Assembly: GCA_965223405.1 (NCBI GenBank)
Contig: CBDCWO010000006.1
Coordinates: 6,324,001-6,388,000, forward strand
Reading direction: 5' to 3'
Source of the DNA: CBDCWO01 sp965223405
Lineage (GTDB): Bacteria > Bacteroidota > Bacteroidia > Chitinophagales > Saprospiraceae
Length of the DNA stretch: 64,000 nt
A model generated the notes under the pieces. It did not search any database. It saw nothing but the letters and a program-made list of their open reading frames with translations, and had not been told where the DNA came from. Each line of letters begins with the position of its first letter. The first letter of the stretch is position 1. Shown in pieces: positions 1 to 9,014 of the stretch. Made by a program: the position numbers and the translations under genes.

Positions 1-257
1 CGGCTATAAGAACAAAAATTACAGGTATAGATACAAACATTAGTCGGTTCTATGTGAAAGTTTCGGTTGAAATAGGTATAATTCCCATGGCGGGATTCCC
101 TTTGATAATTGGCCAAAGCTCCTATCAACCCCAATGAACAATTTTCCATCAAATAAACAGCATCAGTTTCGGAAATTCGGGTGCCCTCATAAACTTTCGC
201 GGCGATTTTTGCTTCTCCTTCCTTGCTGATCAATGAGGCAATGCCTGTTTCTTTCAT
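1..257 (-). CDS. mqnE: Aminofutalosine synthase MqnE, N-terminal part (runs off the left edge)
   Basis: The reverse strand from the ATG at 257 is open to the window edge (85 codons). It reads through a segment YFNRNFHIEPTNVCIYTC and continues NFCSYSR. This carries the radical-SAM cysteine triad C-x3-C-x2-C. The preceding 'NRNFHIEPTN' context is typical of MqnE, which makes aminofutalosine in the futalosine route to menaquinone, the usual route in many Bacteroidota. MqnC and CofH are the nearest alternatives, but this N-terminus looks most like MqnE. It is divergent from the glycosyltransferase at 326, so about 68 bp must hold both promoters. The C-terminal three quarters lie outside the window. 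Confidence 0.8.
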   Translation of the reverse strand, partial: MKETGIASLISKEGEAKIAAKVYEGTRISETDAVYLMENCSLGLIGALANYQRESRHGNYTYFNRNFHIEPTNVCIYTCNFCSYS

Positions 258-325
258 ATTGCTGTTACTTTTACCACAAAATTAACAATGCTTGCTATAT
301 ATTAGTTGTCAAATCCCTTGGAAGA

Positions 326-1201
326 ATGCTAAGTATTTGTATTCCTGTATACCAATTCCATATTAGCCGATTGATCAAGGTTTTATCAGCCCAAATTGTG
401 GAGGTAGGAATACCCATAGAGCTCCTTGTCATTGATGATGGTTCGGAAGAGAAATTCCGGGATCAGAATCGAAAATTCGTTCAAAATCAACTAATCAACT
501 ATCAGGAACTACCTCAGAATATGGGTAGGGCCAAAATCAGGAATCTCTTGGCCCATAAGGCCCAATTTGAGTACTTACTTTTTCTCGATTGTGATGTAAT
601 CCCGGTAGAAGCAAATTTTTTGAAACGCTATATCGAGGCTATTAAAAACCAGAGCGTCGTTTATGGTGGAACCGTATATTCCCCCTCCCCACCTCAAGAT
701 CAGGATTTTCTATTCCACTGGAGATACGGGAAGGCCAAAGAAGAGATTTCCAGCCAAAAACGATCCAGACATCCGTATGCTACTTTCAAAACCAATAATT
801 TCCTGGTATCTAAAAATTTATTCTTCAACAATTTATTGGAAGAGAATTTAACCGGATATGGTCATGAAGACAGCCTGTTTGCATTTAGTCTGAAAGCCCA
901 AGGTATTGCCATTCAGCACATCCACAATCCGGTACTCCATGAAGGCTTAATACCTGCTGATGAACTGGTTACAAAACTTGAATCTTCATTAGAAAACCTG
1001 ATCTTCCTTGAGAAATTGGGTAAACCGGTACCGGTAAAGATTTATAAATGGTACAGAGCACTAAATGGAATCCGCAATATTCCTTTTGCTAAAAAGTATT
1101 TGCGACAGCAAAAATCCAGATTGCGAAAATTACTATTAAATCCGAAAGTCCCCTTGCAAAAATTGGATCTGTACAAATTGTGCTATATTTTGGATTTGTG
1201 A
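326..1201 (+). CDS. Family 2 glycosyltransferase
   Basis: This 291-residue protein has a GT-A fold signature: it begins MLSICIPVYQ, has IDDGS at residues 36-40, and a DxD-like metal/nucleotide-sugar site (LFLDCDV, DCD at 88-90). A later GYGHEDSLF motif resembles the acceptor-side GxGxEDxxF motif of family 2 enzymes. It probably moves a sugar from a nucleotide donor to a surface glycan or lipid; the substrate cannot be read. The frame is open upstream to 233, but the conserved beta-strand starts at the methionine at 326, and the upstream stretch overlaps the divergent mqnE, so 326 is chosen. It has no membrane segments and is likely cytoplasmic or peripheral. Confidence 0.85.
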   Translation: MLSICIPVYQFHISRLIKVLSAQIVEVGIPIELLVIDDGSEEKFRDQNRKFVQNQLINYQELPQNMGRAKIRNLLAHKAQFEYLLFLDCDVIPVEANFLKRYIEAIKNQSVVYGGTVYSPSPPQDQDFLFHWRYGKAKEEISSQKRSRHPYATFKTNNFLVSKNLFFNNLLEENLTGYGHEDSLFAFSLKAQGIAIQHIHNPVLHEGLIPADELVTKLESSLENLIFLEKLGKPVPVKIYKWYRALNGIRNIPFAKKYLRQQKSRLRKLLLNPKVPLQKLDLYKLCYILDL

Positions 1202-1463
1202 GGATAGTTTCTATTGATTAATCTCGCCGAGAAGTATTACGAAAAGTACCAGGTCCAAGATGAAGCGAAACCCAATATGCAACCGAATCCCGGTTGCAAA
1301 ACAAACCCAGACCTGTCGAAGAAATACATTTACACCAGGGACTCCATTTTATATTAAATCAATAATTGAATATAAATTCTAGAATCTAAGAGTGTATGTA
1401 CCGGGTACCTTGCCCATCCCAAAACGTGCCAGCCAACTGGTATTGGCATCATTATAATCCACC
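1202..1463. other. Intergenic stretch with one hairpin
   Basis: No gene is visible. A perfect 8-bp inverted repeat with a 5-nt loop lies at 1278-1298 (TGCAACCG / CGGTTGCA), 77 bp after the glycosyltransferase stop. It could end that transcript, but no T-run follows on either strand, so it is not a classical intrinsic terminator. Confidence 0.4.
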
Positions 1464-1524
1464 ATAACTATAAATTTAATTAAATAATTATATATATAGT
1501 TGTATAATTAGAAATATAGTTATA
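1464..1524 (+). promoter_or_regulatory. Probable BlaI operator region upstream of blaI
   Basis: An AT-rich stretch carries ATAACTAT at 1464-1471 and its inverted match TATAGTTG/TATAGTTA at 1495-1502 and 1515-1522. BlaI/MecI repressors are known to bind inverted TACA/TGTA-like half-sites at their own promoters. The repeated half-sites just before blaI suggest autoregulation, but the exact operator cannot be defined by eye. Confidence 0.4.
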
Positions 1525-1535
1525 TGTTTGTACTC

Positions 1536-1913
1536 ATGAAAGAATTAACGAAAGCAGAAGAACAAGTAATGCACCATCTATGGAGATTACAAAAGGCATT
1601 TCTAAAAAATATTGTGGAGTCCTTTCCCCATCCGAAGCCTGCCTATACTACAATTAGCACAGTAGTCAGAGTTTTGGTTCGAAAGAAGTTCATAGGGTTT
1701 GAGCAGTATGGTAAAACCAATCTTTATTTTCCTTTGGTCAGCAAGTCTGAATACACTAAAGCTACTTTCAGCAATGTGTTTCAAAAATATTTTAATGGTT
1801 CTCCTACCATGTTCACCTCTTTTTTTACCAAAAATGCAAAAATATCTGTTGAAGAATTAGAAGAAATGAAAGAGATCATTGAATCACAAATCAAAAAGAA
1901 AAGAGATTCATGA
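1536..1913 (+). CDS. blaI: BlaI/MecI/CopY family transcriptional repressor
   Basis: The 125-residue protein starts MKELTKAEEQVMHHLWRLQK, the winged-helix start usual for Bacteroidota BlaI proteins, followed by the recognition-helix region (AYTTISTVVRVLVRKKFIG). The C-terminal half is the dimerisation and cleavage region. An alternative ATG lies four codons upstream at 1524; 1536 matches the family start. The stop overlaps the start of the downstream BlaR1-like gene (ATGA), so the two are translated together. In the known Bla system, the membrane peptidase inactivates the repressor when a cell-wall signal is sensed; that role is inferred here. Confidence 0.88.
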   Translation: MKELTKAEEQVMHHLWRLQKAFLKNIVESFPHPKPAYTTISTVVRVLVRKKFIGFEQYGKTNLYFPLVSKSEYTKATFSNVFQKYFNGSPTMFTSFFTKNAKISVEELEEMKEIIESQIKKKRDS

Positions 1914-3337
1914 TGGTAGTTACTATTCTCAGGTATAGCGCTGAAACTTCGATTTATATCTTCTTATTTTATGTCTTATATCACCTGTTTCTTGCTCGAA
2001 ATTTACATTTCCAATTTAATCGATTCTATATTTTATCAGTCGTATTGATAGCTTTTATACTTCCCTTCATCCACTTAAATTTACACTTGGGATCCCTACC
2101 CTGGCCTATAGAAATGCCATTTGATCGTACTACTACAGATGAAGGATTGGCTTTTGATTTGCTTGACCTCAATACCATTTCCGGAAGCACAGGAGAAATA
2201 AGAAAGGGCTCTTTTGATAATCACTCAATTATCAAAATATTGGCTTGGTTGTATTGCGTTGGTTGTGCTATTTTTTTGGGAAGATATTTGATCCAATTAA
2301 TCCAGCTATGTTACAAAATCAAACAAGGACCAATTGTTCGAAAAGGGGTATATCGCTTCATTTTCATAAACCCCAAAGACCCAAGTTTTTCATTTCTTAA
2401 TTACATATTTATTCCGCCAATAAACTTAAATCCTTCAACAAAAGCATTGATATGCCATGAATTACACCATGTGAAATCAAAACATTCAATCGATTTACTC
2501 ATTATCGAGTTCGTTATTATACTGCAATGGTGGAATCCTTTTATATATTTTATAAAAACCAAACTAATTGAGATACATGAGTATATGGCCGATCGATCTG
2601 TAATCGACAATGGTTTTCCAAAACTGGATTACCAGAAGCTGTTATTACGGGCAACCACCAGCAATAATCCATTCTTCGTAAGCTATTTTAATCATTCATT
2701 ACTTAAAAAAAGACTAACTATGCTTAACAGAGTAAAACAACCGAAAGTTAATGTTATAAAAACGGGATTAGTAATTCTCATGTCTTTCCTAATTATCAGT
2801 TTCAGCACATTCATTAAGGCTGATGAATCAAGCTCAATTCATGTTCCACCTACTCCAAAAATTTTGATGATTCAGGATACATCCAAAAGAAAGTTGTCTG
2901 ATCATCAATTACCCGATCAAGAATCTTTTGGTTTTCCAAATTTCATTATTCCAATTCCCGAAGGGAATTTGAATGCTATTTCTTCAGGATATGGAGCTCG
3001 AGTTCATCCGATCAGCAAAGTTAAAAAGATGCATCGGGGTATCGACTTTAAGGCAAAAGCCGGCGTGGATGTATTGTCTGCCGAGAAAGCTATTGTAAAA
3101 AGGGCCGGTTATCACGGAAAATGGGGTTTTAATGTCTCTTTACAGCATGGGAAGGGCTATATTACCCGATACAATCATATGCAAAGTATAAAAGTAGAAG
3201 CAGGAGATACTGTTCAACAGGGTCAGATAATTGGGTATGTAGGATCTTCCGGGCAATCGACAGCTCCACATTTGCATTTTGAAATATGGAAAAACTCAAA
3301 ACACGTGAATCCTTTGGAGTACCTGAAAAAACAATGA
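1910..3337 (+). CDS. BlaR1/MecR1-type M56 membrane metallopeptidase with C-terminal M23 (LytM) peptidase domain
   Basis: This 475-residue protein has N-terminal membrane segments (about residues 10-27, 38-57, 105-125) followed by an M56 zinc site: HELHH at 183-187 and a downstream helix with IEIHEYMAD. A further membrane helix lies near residue 285-300. The periplasmic C-terminus is a full M23/LytM endopeptidase domain: HRGID (H375, D379) and HLHFE (H454, H456) provide the zinc ligands and catalytic His. In classical BlaR1 the sensor is a penicillin-binding domain; here that place is taken by an apparently intact peptidoglycan-hydrolase fold. It could sense or cut peptidoglycan peptides and signal to BlaI. 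The gene overlaps blaI by 4 bp. Confidence 0.88.
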   Translation: MMVVTILRYSAETSIYIFLFYVLYHLFLARNLHFQFNRFYILSVVLIAFILPFIHLNLHLGSLPWPIEMPFDRTTTDEGLAFDLLDLNTISGSTGEIRKGSFDNHSIIKILAWLYCVGCAIFLGRYLIQLIQLCYKIKQGPIVRKGVYRFIFINPKDPSFSFLNYIFIPPINLNPSTKALICHELHHVKSKHSIDLLIIEFVIILQWWNPFIYFIKTKLIEIHEYMADRSVIDNGFPKLDYQKLLLRATTSNNPFFVSYFNHSLLKKRLTMLNRVKQPKVNVIKTGLVILMSFLIISFSTFIKADESSSIHVPPTPKILMIQDTSKRKLSDHQLPDQESFGFPNFIIPIPEGNLNAISSGYGARVHPISKVKKMHRGIDFKAKAGVDVLSAEKAIVKRAGYHGKWGFNVSLQHGKGYITRYNHMQSIKVEAGDTVQQGQIIGYVGSSGQSTAPHLHFEIWKNSKHVNPLEYLKKQ

Positions 3338-3386
3338 AATATACTATATCTCCTTAAGTCCACTGGTCATTAACCGTAAATGGTCA

Positions 3387-3743
3387 TCAGGTAATATTCG
3401 GAGGTAATATTTCTGTTTTTTCTCCAAAATAATGTGCAAATTTTTGAATTTCATTAGCCAGAGTCGCATTTCCGGTGGCTTTGAGATAGGTATCTGCAAT
3501 GCTGCGCATGGAGTGATAGACAAAACGATCCATTTCGATCACTTGCATTTCTTCCGTCCATAGATCAATTTTTAATGTATCTCGGGAATGTTTGTCAAAC
3601 AGCGATAGTAAGAAAGCCTTACATTCGGTTTTTTGAGCTCTGCTGGGATCATCGGTTGAAGTCCAATCAATACGATTCGGAATGTTCTTTTCATTCAGAT
3701 ATACATCCAAGGTAATGGTGGATGCTTTTAGTTTTTGACTCAT
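3387..3743 (-). CDS. gldC: Gliding motility protein GldC
   Basis: The 118-residue protein has the GldC pattern: N-terminal 'LDVYLNEKNIPNRIDWTSTD', then KAFLLSLFDKHSRDTLKIDLWT, then EMDRFVYHSMRSIADTY and a C-terminal FAHYFGEKTEIL. GldC is a small cytoplasmic protein found in gliding Bacteroidota and linked to the gliding machinery, although its exact role is unclear. It sits alone, convergent with the BlaR1-like gene. Its presence is one of the best clues to the type of organism. Confidence 0.88.
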   Translation of the reverse strand: MSQKLKASTITLDVYLNEKNIPNRIDWTSTDDPSRAQKTECKAFLLSLFDKHSRDTLKIDLWTEEMQVIEMDRFVYHSMRSIADTYLKATGNATLANEIQKFAHYFGEKTEILPPNIT

Positions 3744-4079
3744 ATTCTTCTATTTGTCATAAAAGTAGTAAATGTAAATTCATTGTAACTTGGGGAGTCA
3801 ATTTTTGTTGCAAAGTATAATCTATGAATATTGATCCGTTTGGTGGAACTATGACAATTAACAGTTAAACTGGAATGTTCCGTATTTGTGGAATATTCTA
3901 AGAAAGTGAACCAAGAATAGTTAAACGTGTGATCAGAAATCGTTATCCAATCTTAAAAGCTACGATACCGGGACGAATTGTTTAACACGATGGTCTTAAT
4001 AACCAAATTTATGACCTTCTCTGCCAAATCAGTTTAAAAATATTTTATCAACTTTGGGTTGAAGTTATATTAAGATTAG
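3744..4079. promoter_or_regulatory. Divergent intergenic region with tandem palindromes
   Basis: This 336-bp gap separates divergent gldC and the AraC-type regulator and must hold both promoters. Two related 10-bp sites, GGAATGTTCC (3872-3881, perfect palindrome) and GGAATATTCT (3890-3899), lie 8 bp apart. They resemble tandem operator half-sites; the factor that binds them is unknown. No short gene was recognised. Confidence 0.35.
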
Positions 4080-4940
4080 ATGATAAAATCACATCAAAAA
4101 TTTGATCTCTTCGACAAAAAAGTATTCGAAAAAGCCGTCATTGAACCTCCATTTAGGATGATGGCTGAAATGCCAAATGAAGCTTGTTTTTATTACATCT
4201 TACAGGGTAGTGGGGTTGTGCTAACTCCTACTCATAGGGTAACTACCAAGGTAAATGAAGGGTTGGTGTTGAAATGTGGAACCTACTTTAATGATTACTT
4301 TGCTACTACCAATACACCCTATTGCGAAGCGATTGCCATTCACTTTTACCCCGAAGTGTTAAAGTCCATTTACGACAAGGAGTTCCCCGAATTTTTAAGC
4401 ACAGCACGAAAGGTTCAACCTATTTCATTTGAAAAAATCGAAGCGTCCTCTTTATTAAAAAACTACATTGATAGTTTACAATTCTATTTTGACAACCCGC
4501 GGTTAGTAAGTGATGAGTTATTAAAATTAAAACTAAAGGAGTTGATCTTGTTGCTTGCCAAAACCAATAATGCCGATGTAATTCAGTCTTTATTAGCAGG
4601 GTTGTTTGCAAAAACCGAAATCAATTTCCGAGAAGTAATTGAAGCCAATTTATACAATGATTTAAGTCTACAAGAGTTGGCCGCTCTGACCAATACCAGT
4701 TTATCCACCTTTAAAAGAGAGTTTAAGAGACATTTTAAGTCCTCTCCGGCAAAATTTATCAAAAAGAGAAGACTGCAAAAAGCCTCCAAGTTATTAACCG
4801 GTACTCAACTACGAATTTCTGATATAGCCTTTGACTGCGGCTTTAATGATTTAGCCCATTTTTCAAAATCTTTTGTCGCTGAATTTGAATTTTCACCATC
4901 AGAATACCGAATGAACTTTTTGAACAAGTCTTTGGACTAA
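4080..4940 (+). CDS. AraC-family transcriptional regulator
   Basis: The 286-residue protein has an N-terminal effector-binding region with strand-rich cupin-like character (residues about 20-120) and a C-terminal AraC DNA-binding domain (about 185-280). The two helix-turn-helix units are visible: LSLQELAALTNTSLSTFKRE and ISDIAFDCGFNDLAHFSKSF, ending in the family signature FSPSEYR. It is cytoplasmic. The next gene, an exported SRPBCC protein, starts 75 bp downstream in the same direction and is a plausible target. The effector is unknown. Confidence 0.88.
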   Translation: MIKSHQKFDLFDKKVFEKAVIEPPFRMMAEMPNEACFYYILQGSGVVLTPTHRVTTKVNEGLVLKCGTYFNDYFATTNTPYCEAIAIHFYPEVLKSIYDKEFPEFLSTARKVQPISFEKIEASSLLKNYIDSLQFYFDNPRLVSDELLKLKLKELILLLAKTNNADVIQSLLAGLFAKTEINFREVIEANLYNDLSLQELAALTNTSLSTFKREFKRHFKSSPAKFIKKRRLQKASKLLTGTQLRISDIAFDCGFNDLAHFSKSFVAEFEFSPSEYRMNFLNKSLD

Positions 4941-4970
4941 TTATCAAAAGACCTCCGCAATAAAGCACGG

Positions 4971-5017
4971 ATCTTTGTAATGTTAATCAAATAATTAATT
5001 TAAAAAATTACAAAGAT
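4971..5017 (+). promoter_or_regulatory. 11-bp inverted repeat spanning the SRPBCC start codon
   Basis: ATCTTTGTAAT at 4971-4981 is the exact reverse complement of ATTACAAAGAT at 5007-5017. The right arm contains the first two bases of the start codon of the downstream gene (ATG at 5016). In RNA this could hide the start codon; in DNA it could be an operator for the neighbouring AraC regulator. Confidence 0.5.
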
Positions 5018-5606
5018 GAAACAGATCATTCAATTCAGCTTAATTGCACTCCTGATGGTTAGTATGGCAGGCCTTGCGAACGCCCAAAAGAAAGTTCAAA
5101 AATTTACAATTTCACAAGTTATTAAAGCACCAGCCGATAAAGTTTGGGAAGTCGTTGGTAACGATTATGGCGCGATTGCCAATTCACATCCCAAGATTAT
5201 CAATTCACATTATATCAGTGGAAGTCTGAAAGCCGGTGAAGGTGCTGAGCGAGTTTGCAATTTCAATGAAAAAGGAACCCGATATTTAAAAGAAAAGCAA
5301 GTGAATTTTGATCCGGATAACTTTAGTTTTAAAAATCAGGTGTATCAGGCAGGAAAATTTCCGGTAGATCCTGAATATACTTTTGCGGTGTACAAGATAG
5401 AACCCATTGATGAAAATTCTAGTCGTTTTGTTTTTGACATGAACTACCGTACCAAACCGGCTTTCATGGGCGGCATGATGAAAGGCAGTTTTAAGAAGCT
5501 GATCAAGGATTACGCGATCGCAATCGAACATCATGTCAATACCGGGGAAGTGGTGAATAAAGATAATTTCAAATCAATCAAAAAAAGTTTCAAGAATAAT
5601 AGCTAA
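5016..5606 (+). CDS. Exported SRPBCC (polyketide-cyclase/START-like) family protein
   Basis: The 196-residue protein begins with a signal peptide (MKQIIQFSLIALLMVSMAGL, cleavage after ANA-Q near residue 24). The mature part begins as an SRPBCC fold: KFTISQVIKAPADKVWEVVG, a typical first strand and helix, with a hydrophobic-ligand cavity fold expected. The C-terminal helix is about residues 150-175. Ligand and function are unknown; family members bind hydrophobic compounds or act as cyclases. It follows an AraC regulator that may control it. Confidence 0.75.
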   Translation: MKQIIQFSLIALLMVSMAGLANAQKKVQKFTISQVIKAPADKVWEVVGNDYGAIANSHPKIINSHYISGSLKAGEGAERVCNFNEKGTRYLKEKQVNFDPDNFSFKNQVYQAGKFPVDPEYTFAVYKIEPIDENSSRFVFDMNYRTKPAFMGGMMKGSFKKLIKDYAIAIEHHVNTGEVVNKDNFKSIKKSFKNNS

Positions 5607-5706
5607 TACTCCTGATGCCCAATCCAATTATCCCCTAATTCTTGAAGTACTAATCATGTGATTTATGAGTATCGGGGGAGTAACAGAAGTCAATAAGGCG
5701 GCCCAC

Positions 5707-5796
5707 ATAAATGGAACGGAATGATGTTATATTTCTTAGCGAACTCTATTTCTATATCCCTAAGGAATAGAAATTTAATGATGCCGTTCCGTTTAT
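5707..5796. repeat. Nested inverted repeat, about 90 bp
   Basis: The outer arms at about 5707-5727 and 5776-5796 are imperfect reverse complements sharing GGAACGG/CCGTTCC. Inside is a perfect 8-bp stem (ATTTCTAT 5748-5755, ATAGAAAT 5767-5774). It lies between the SRPBCC gene and the next gene. It may be a long hairpin ending the upstream transcript or a small non-coding repeat element. Confidence 0.45.
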
Positions 5797-5893
5797 AAAG
5801 GCCACTTATTGCATTTTGTAAGTTTATCCGGGTTAATTTCTGCATATTTCTTAATTCAACAAAAGTAGTTACCTTTCCGATAATTTAAAGTCG

Positions 5894-7519
5894 ATGAAAA
5901 CACCTCTATTGCAATTTCTAATAATTGTCACTCCCTGCTTCCAGTGTCAACAGAGTAAAGTGATTTTTCATGAGACGAAAACCTGGGAGAATGCCCTGCT
6001 TGCGAAAGAGGGATTTAAGCGCTGTAATGAGTATACCATGGATTGGCTCACATTTTGTGATCCGTACAGTGGTCTGATCCCTGAAAACCTGAGTCAAGGT
6101 ATTGATACCTGGAATGCACATAATTCTGCTGCCGACAATTATCCTTTTATGGTTCTAACCACTACGTTTACAAACCCAAAATTGTATAATGGCCAGATGT
6201 TGGATATTTTGTACCAGGAGACAAAACTTACCTCAAGAATAGATCGGCTTCCTGATACTTATTCCTTTCGCAAGAGAACATTCAAAGAAGAGAAGGCCAA
6301 CTTGGACCGTATTATTTTTGGAACCTCAGAATACATAAAAGATGGTATACTTCCAATAACTGAATGGTTGGGGAAAAGTCCTTGGTCGCAAAGAATGATT
6401 AACATGTTGGATGATATTTGGGCACATGCAACGGTTAAAACCAAATTTGGTTTCATTCCATCTCATAATTCAGAAGTTAACGGAGAGCAATTGCAAATAC
6501 TCTCCCGGATTTATTGGTTTACAGGTGATGAGAAATACCTCAATTGGGCAATACGTTTAGGCGATTATTACCTACTGGATAATCATCCGACACGAGATTT
6601 TGATGCACTGCGCTTGAGGGATCATGGCTGCGAAATAGTTTCCGGACTTTGTGAGTTGTATGCGACAGTTGCCTATGCGGCTAAAGAAAAAAAAGTACAA
6701 TATCAGCAACCTATTTACCAGATGTTAGATAACATCCTGGAGTTTGGTCGCAATGAGCATGGTCTATTTTATAATTCATACAATCCCAAGACCGGTGAGG
6801 TAATCAATGAGGGTATCGCAGATAACTGGGGATATACCCTAAATGGTTTTTATACCGTATATCTAATAGATGGACAAACCAAATACCGCGAGTCGCTTCT
6901 CGCTGCTTTTGCGAATTTACATCACTATCATAATTTCAATTGGGAGAACTATGGTGCCGACGGATTTGCTGATGCCATTGAAGGTGCTTTAAACTTATAT
7001 AACCGGGAACCGCTCCCGAAAATTGGAAACTGGATCGATGATGAGATGCAAATTTTATGGTCTATTCAAGATTCAAGTTTTCGACCGAGTGCACAAAAAT
7101 GGAAAAATCGAGGAATTGTGGAAGGATGGCACGGTGATGGTAATTTTGCCCGTACTACCATTATGTATTGTCTTTTTAAAACACAGGGCACAGTTCCGAT
7201 TCCATGGAGGGAGGATCTCCAATGGGGAGCGGTGGAAAAAAACGGAGAATTATTTCTTTCCTTTTCCACTCAAGAGCCTTGGGATGGAGTACTTTCTTTC
7301 GATACAAAACGCCATAAAACGATTCTGAATTTACCAATCGATTGGCCTAGAATCAATCAATTCCCAGAATGGTTTACTATCGATGCCGATCGCGATTACG
7401 AAATATGGCATAGCAACAATTCATCTGGTCAAATATACACTGGCGCTCAACTATTAAGCGGTTTACCTTTGACAATCGGTCAAGACCAAACTTTAAGTTT
7501 TAGGATAAAGCCAGTCTGA
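5894..7519 (+). CDS. Predicted alpha/alpha-barrel (six-hairpin glycosidase-like) protein, function unknown
   Basis: The 541-residue protein has a short hydrophobic N-terminus (residues 4-15), possibly a secretion signal, although no clean cleavage or lipoprotein site is visible. The body shows repeated amphipathic helix pairs with aromatic-rich motifs (for example NGEQLQILSRIYWFTGDEKYL and DNWGYTLNGFYTVYLIDGQTKY). These are typical of six-hairpin toroids of glycoside hydrolases and polysaccharide lyases. The last 100 residues look like a beta-rich domain. I cannot name the family or the catalytic residues. It faces a Tat-exported Gfo/Idh/MocA oxidoreductase, which suggests sugar metabolism. 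Confidence 0.6.
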   Translation: MKTPLLQFLIIVTPCFQCQQSKVIFHETKTWENALLAKEGFKRCNEYTMDWLTFCDPYSGLIPENLSQGIDTWNAHNSAADNYPFMVLTTTFTNPKLYNGQMLDILYQETKLTSRIDRLPDTYSFRKRTFKEEKANLDRIIFGTSEYIKDGILPITEWLGKSPWSQRMINMLDDIWAHATVKTKFGFIPSHNSEVNGEQLQILSRIYWFTGDEKYLNWAIRLGDYYLLDNHPTRDFDALRLRDHGCEIVSGLCELYATVAYAAKEKKVQYQQPIYQMLDNILEFGRNEHGLFYNSYNPKTGEVINEGIADNWGYTLNGFYTVYLIDGQTKYRESLLAAFANLHHYHNFNWENYGADGFADAIEGALNLYNREPLPKIGNWIDDEMQILWSIQDSSFRPSAQKWKNRGIVEGWHGDGNFARTTIMYCLFKTQGTVPIPWREDLQWGAVEKNGELFLSFSTQEPWDGVLSFDTKRHKTILNLPIDWPRINQFPEWFTIDADRDYEIWHSNNSSGQIYTGAQLLSGLPLTIGQDQTLSFRIKPV

Positions 7520-7581
7520 TGCAGTTTAGGATAGAGTCTTGAACTATCTCATTAATAGCGATGAGGGGTAAATAAAGAAAA

Positions 7582-8865
7582 TCAACTCTCCTTCACCTTT
7601 TTCATTTGCGAATCCCACCTGAGGTATTTTCTACGACGATACGATTCGACTCCCATCATACAGGCAACGACTCCATATAATCCCAGGTTTACATCACAGT
7701 TAAGAGTTTCATTTTTGCGTATGGCTCCCAATAAATTACGGTGATGTAGAGTAATATCTTCTGCTCCTGATTTTTTGTGTTTAAAGCTTTGGTTTCCCTT
7801 TTTGCTTTCACCGGTGCCACTGATTATACCTTTGTTCGTGGCCTTTTGTGGAGTAATTTCAAATCCCTCTGATGTAAATTCCAAAGTCGCTTTATTGCCT
7901 CTGATCACGTGTCTAATCGGCATGTCATTTGCTAGGGACGAAACCACCATCACCGTTAATTTTTCCGGATAATCTACCATCATATTAAAGGTATCCGGGA
8001 TTTCAGCTACACTTTCGTTCCAATTCCATTTTCCACCGGTAGCACTTACATAATCCGGAAACGACAATCCTACCGCTTTAATAATTCTGGTGATCCGATG
8101 AATAAATAAATCAGTTGCGATACCTCCTGAATAATCCCAGTACCTTCTCCATTGAAAATATCTGCGAGGATCCCAGGGGCGTTTAGGCGCCGACCCTAGC
8201 CAGGCTTCCCAATCCAGGTTTACTCCAGGTTTGGCCTTTGGATCTATTGGTGGAGCCCAAAAGTCGTCAGCATAATTTCTGGAATAGTCAATATGGGCCA
8301 TAACTACTTTACCTAATGCCCCTTCCTGTATCATCTGATGAGCAGTTTCGTAGGAATCATCTGACATTCCCTGTACACCTACCTGCACTTTGAGATCAGT
8401 TTGGGATACCTTTTCAACTATTTTCTTGGCTTCCTCAATGGTGTGGGTCATCGGTTTTTCCACATAAATATGCTTTCCCGCATCTAACGCATCTATGGTC
8501 ATCTGATAATGCCAATGCTCTGGAGAAGCAATCAGTACATAGTCAATGTCCTTAGAATCCAGAATTTCACGGTAGTCGACTACGGCCTTGGCATTCGTTG
8601 CCTCTTTAGCTTGGTCCAGGCGATTGGTATACACATCACATACCGCTGCAATTTCTACATGGTCAGAGTCTGCCATCTGCAACAATGCACGCATATGTGA
8701 ATTTGCCATACTCCCACATCCCAGCACCCCAATTTTTAGCCGCTCATTAGCTCCTAATATGTTGGTATAATTCTTCGCGAATAAAGAATTTCCTGTTCCA
8801 AAAGCAACCGCTCCGGCCATTGTACCTGTGAGCCCTTTTACAAATTTCCTTCTTGAAATACTCAT
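7582..8865 (-). CDS. Tat-exported Gfo/Idh/MocA family oxidoreductase
   Basis: The 427-residue protein begins with a twin-arginine signal (SRRKFVKGLTGTMAG, residues 4-18). The Rossmann NAD(P) motif GVLGCGSMANSHMRAL follows at about residue 46, and the family EKP motif is present in YVEKPMTHTIEE. Such enzymes oxidise or epimerise sugars and related polyols, with bound NAD(H) when exported. The substrate is unknown. It is convergent with the alpha/alpha-barrel gene and may act on its products in the periplasm. Confidence 0.9.
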   Translation of the reverse strand: MSISRRKFVKGLTGTMAGAVAFGTGNSLFAKNYTNILGANERLKIGVLGCGSMANSHMRALLQMADSDHVEIAAVCDVYTNRLDQAKEATNAKAVVDYREILDSKDIDYVLIASPEHWHYQMTIDALDAGKHIYVEKPMTHTIEEAKKIVEKVSQTDLKVQVGVQGMSDDSYETAHQMIQEGALGKVVMAHIDYSRNYADDFWAPPIDPKAKPGVNLDWEAWLGSAPKRPWDPRRYFQWRRYWDYSGGIATDLFIHRITRIIKAVGLSFPDYVSATGGKWNWNESVAEIPDTFNMMVDYPEKLTVMVVSSLANDMPIRHVIRGNKATLEFTSEGFEITPQKATNKGIISGTGESKKGNQSFKHKKSGAEDITLHHRNLLGAIRKNETLNCDVNLGLYGVVACMMGVESYRRRKYLRWDSQMKKVKES

Positions 8866-9014
8866 TGTTATAGATTGTTTATTCAGATTCGCAAGGTACC
8901 TAATAGCCAGCTTAGAATCAATCGGATGGATAATTATTTAATCCTTAATTTCGGGCCTGAATAAGGTGGACCGTTTTTTAACTTATTTTGTATGTGGAAT
9001 CGTGGAACTGCTTT

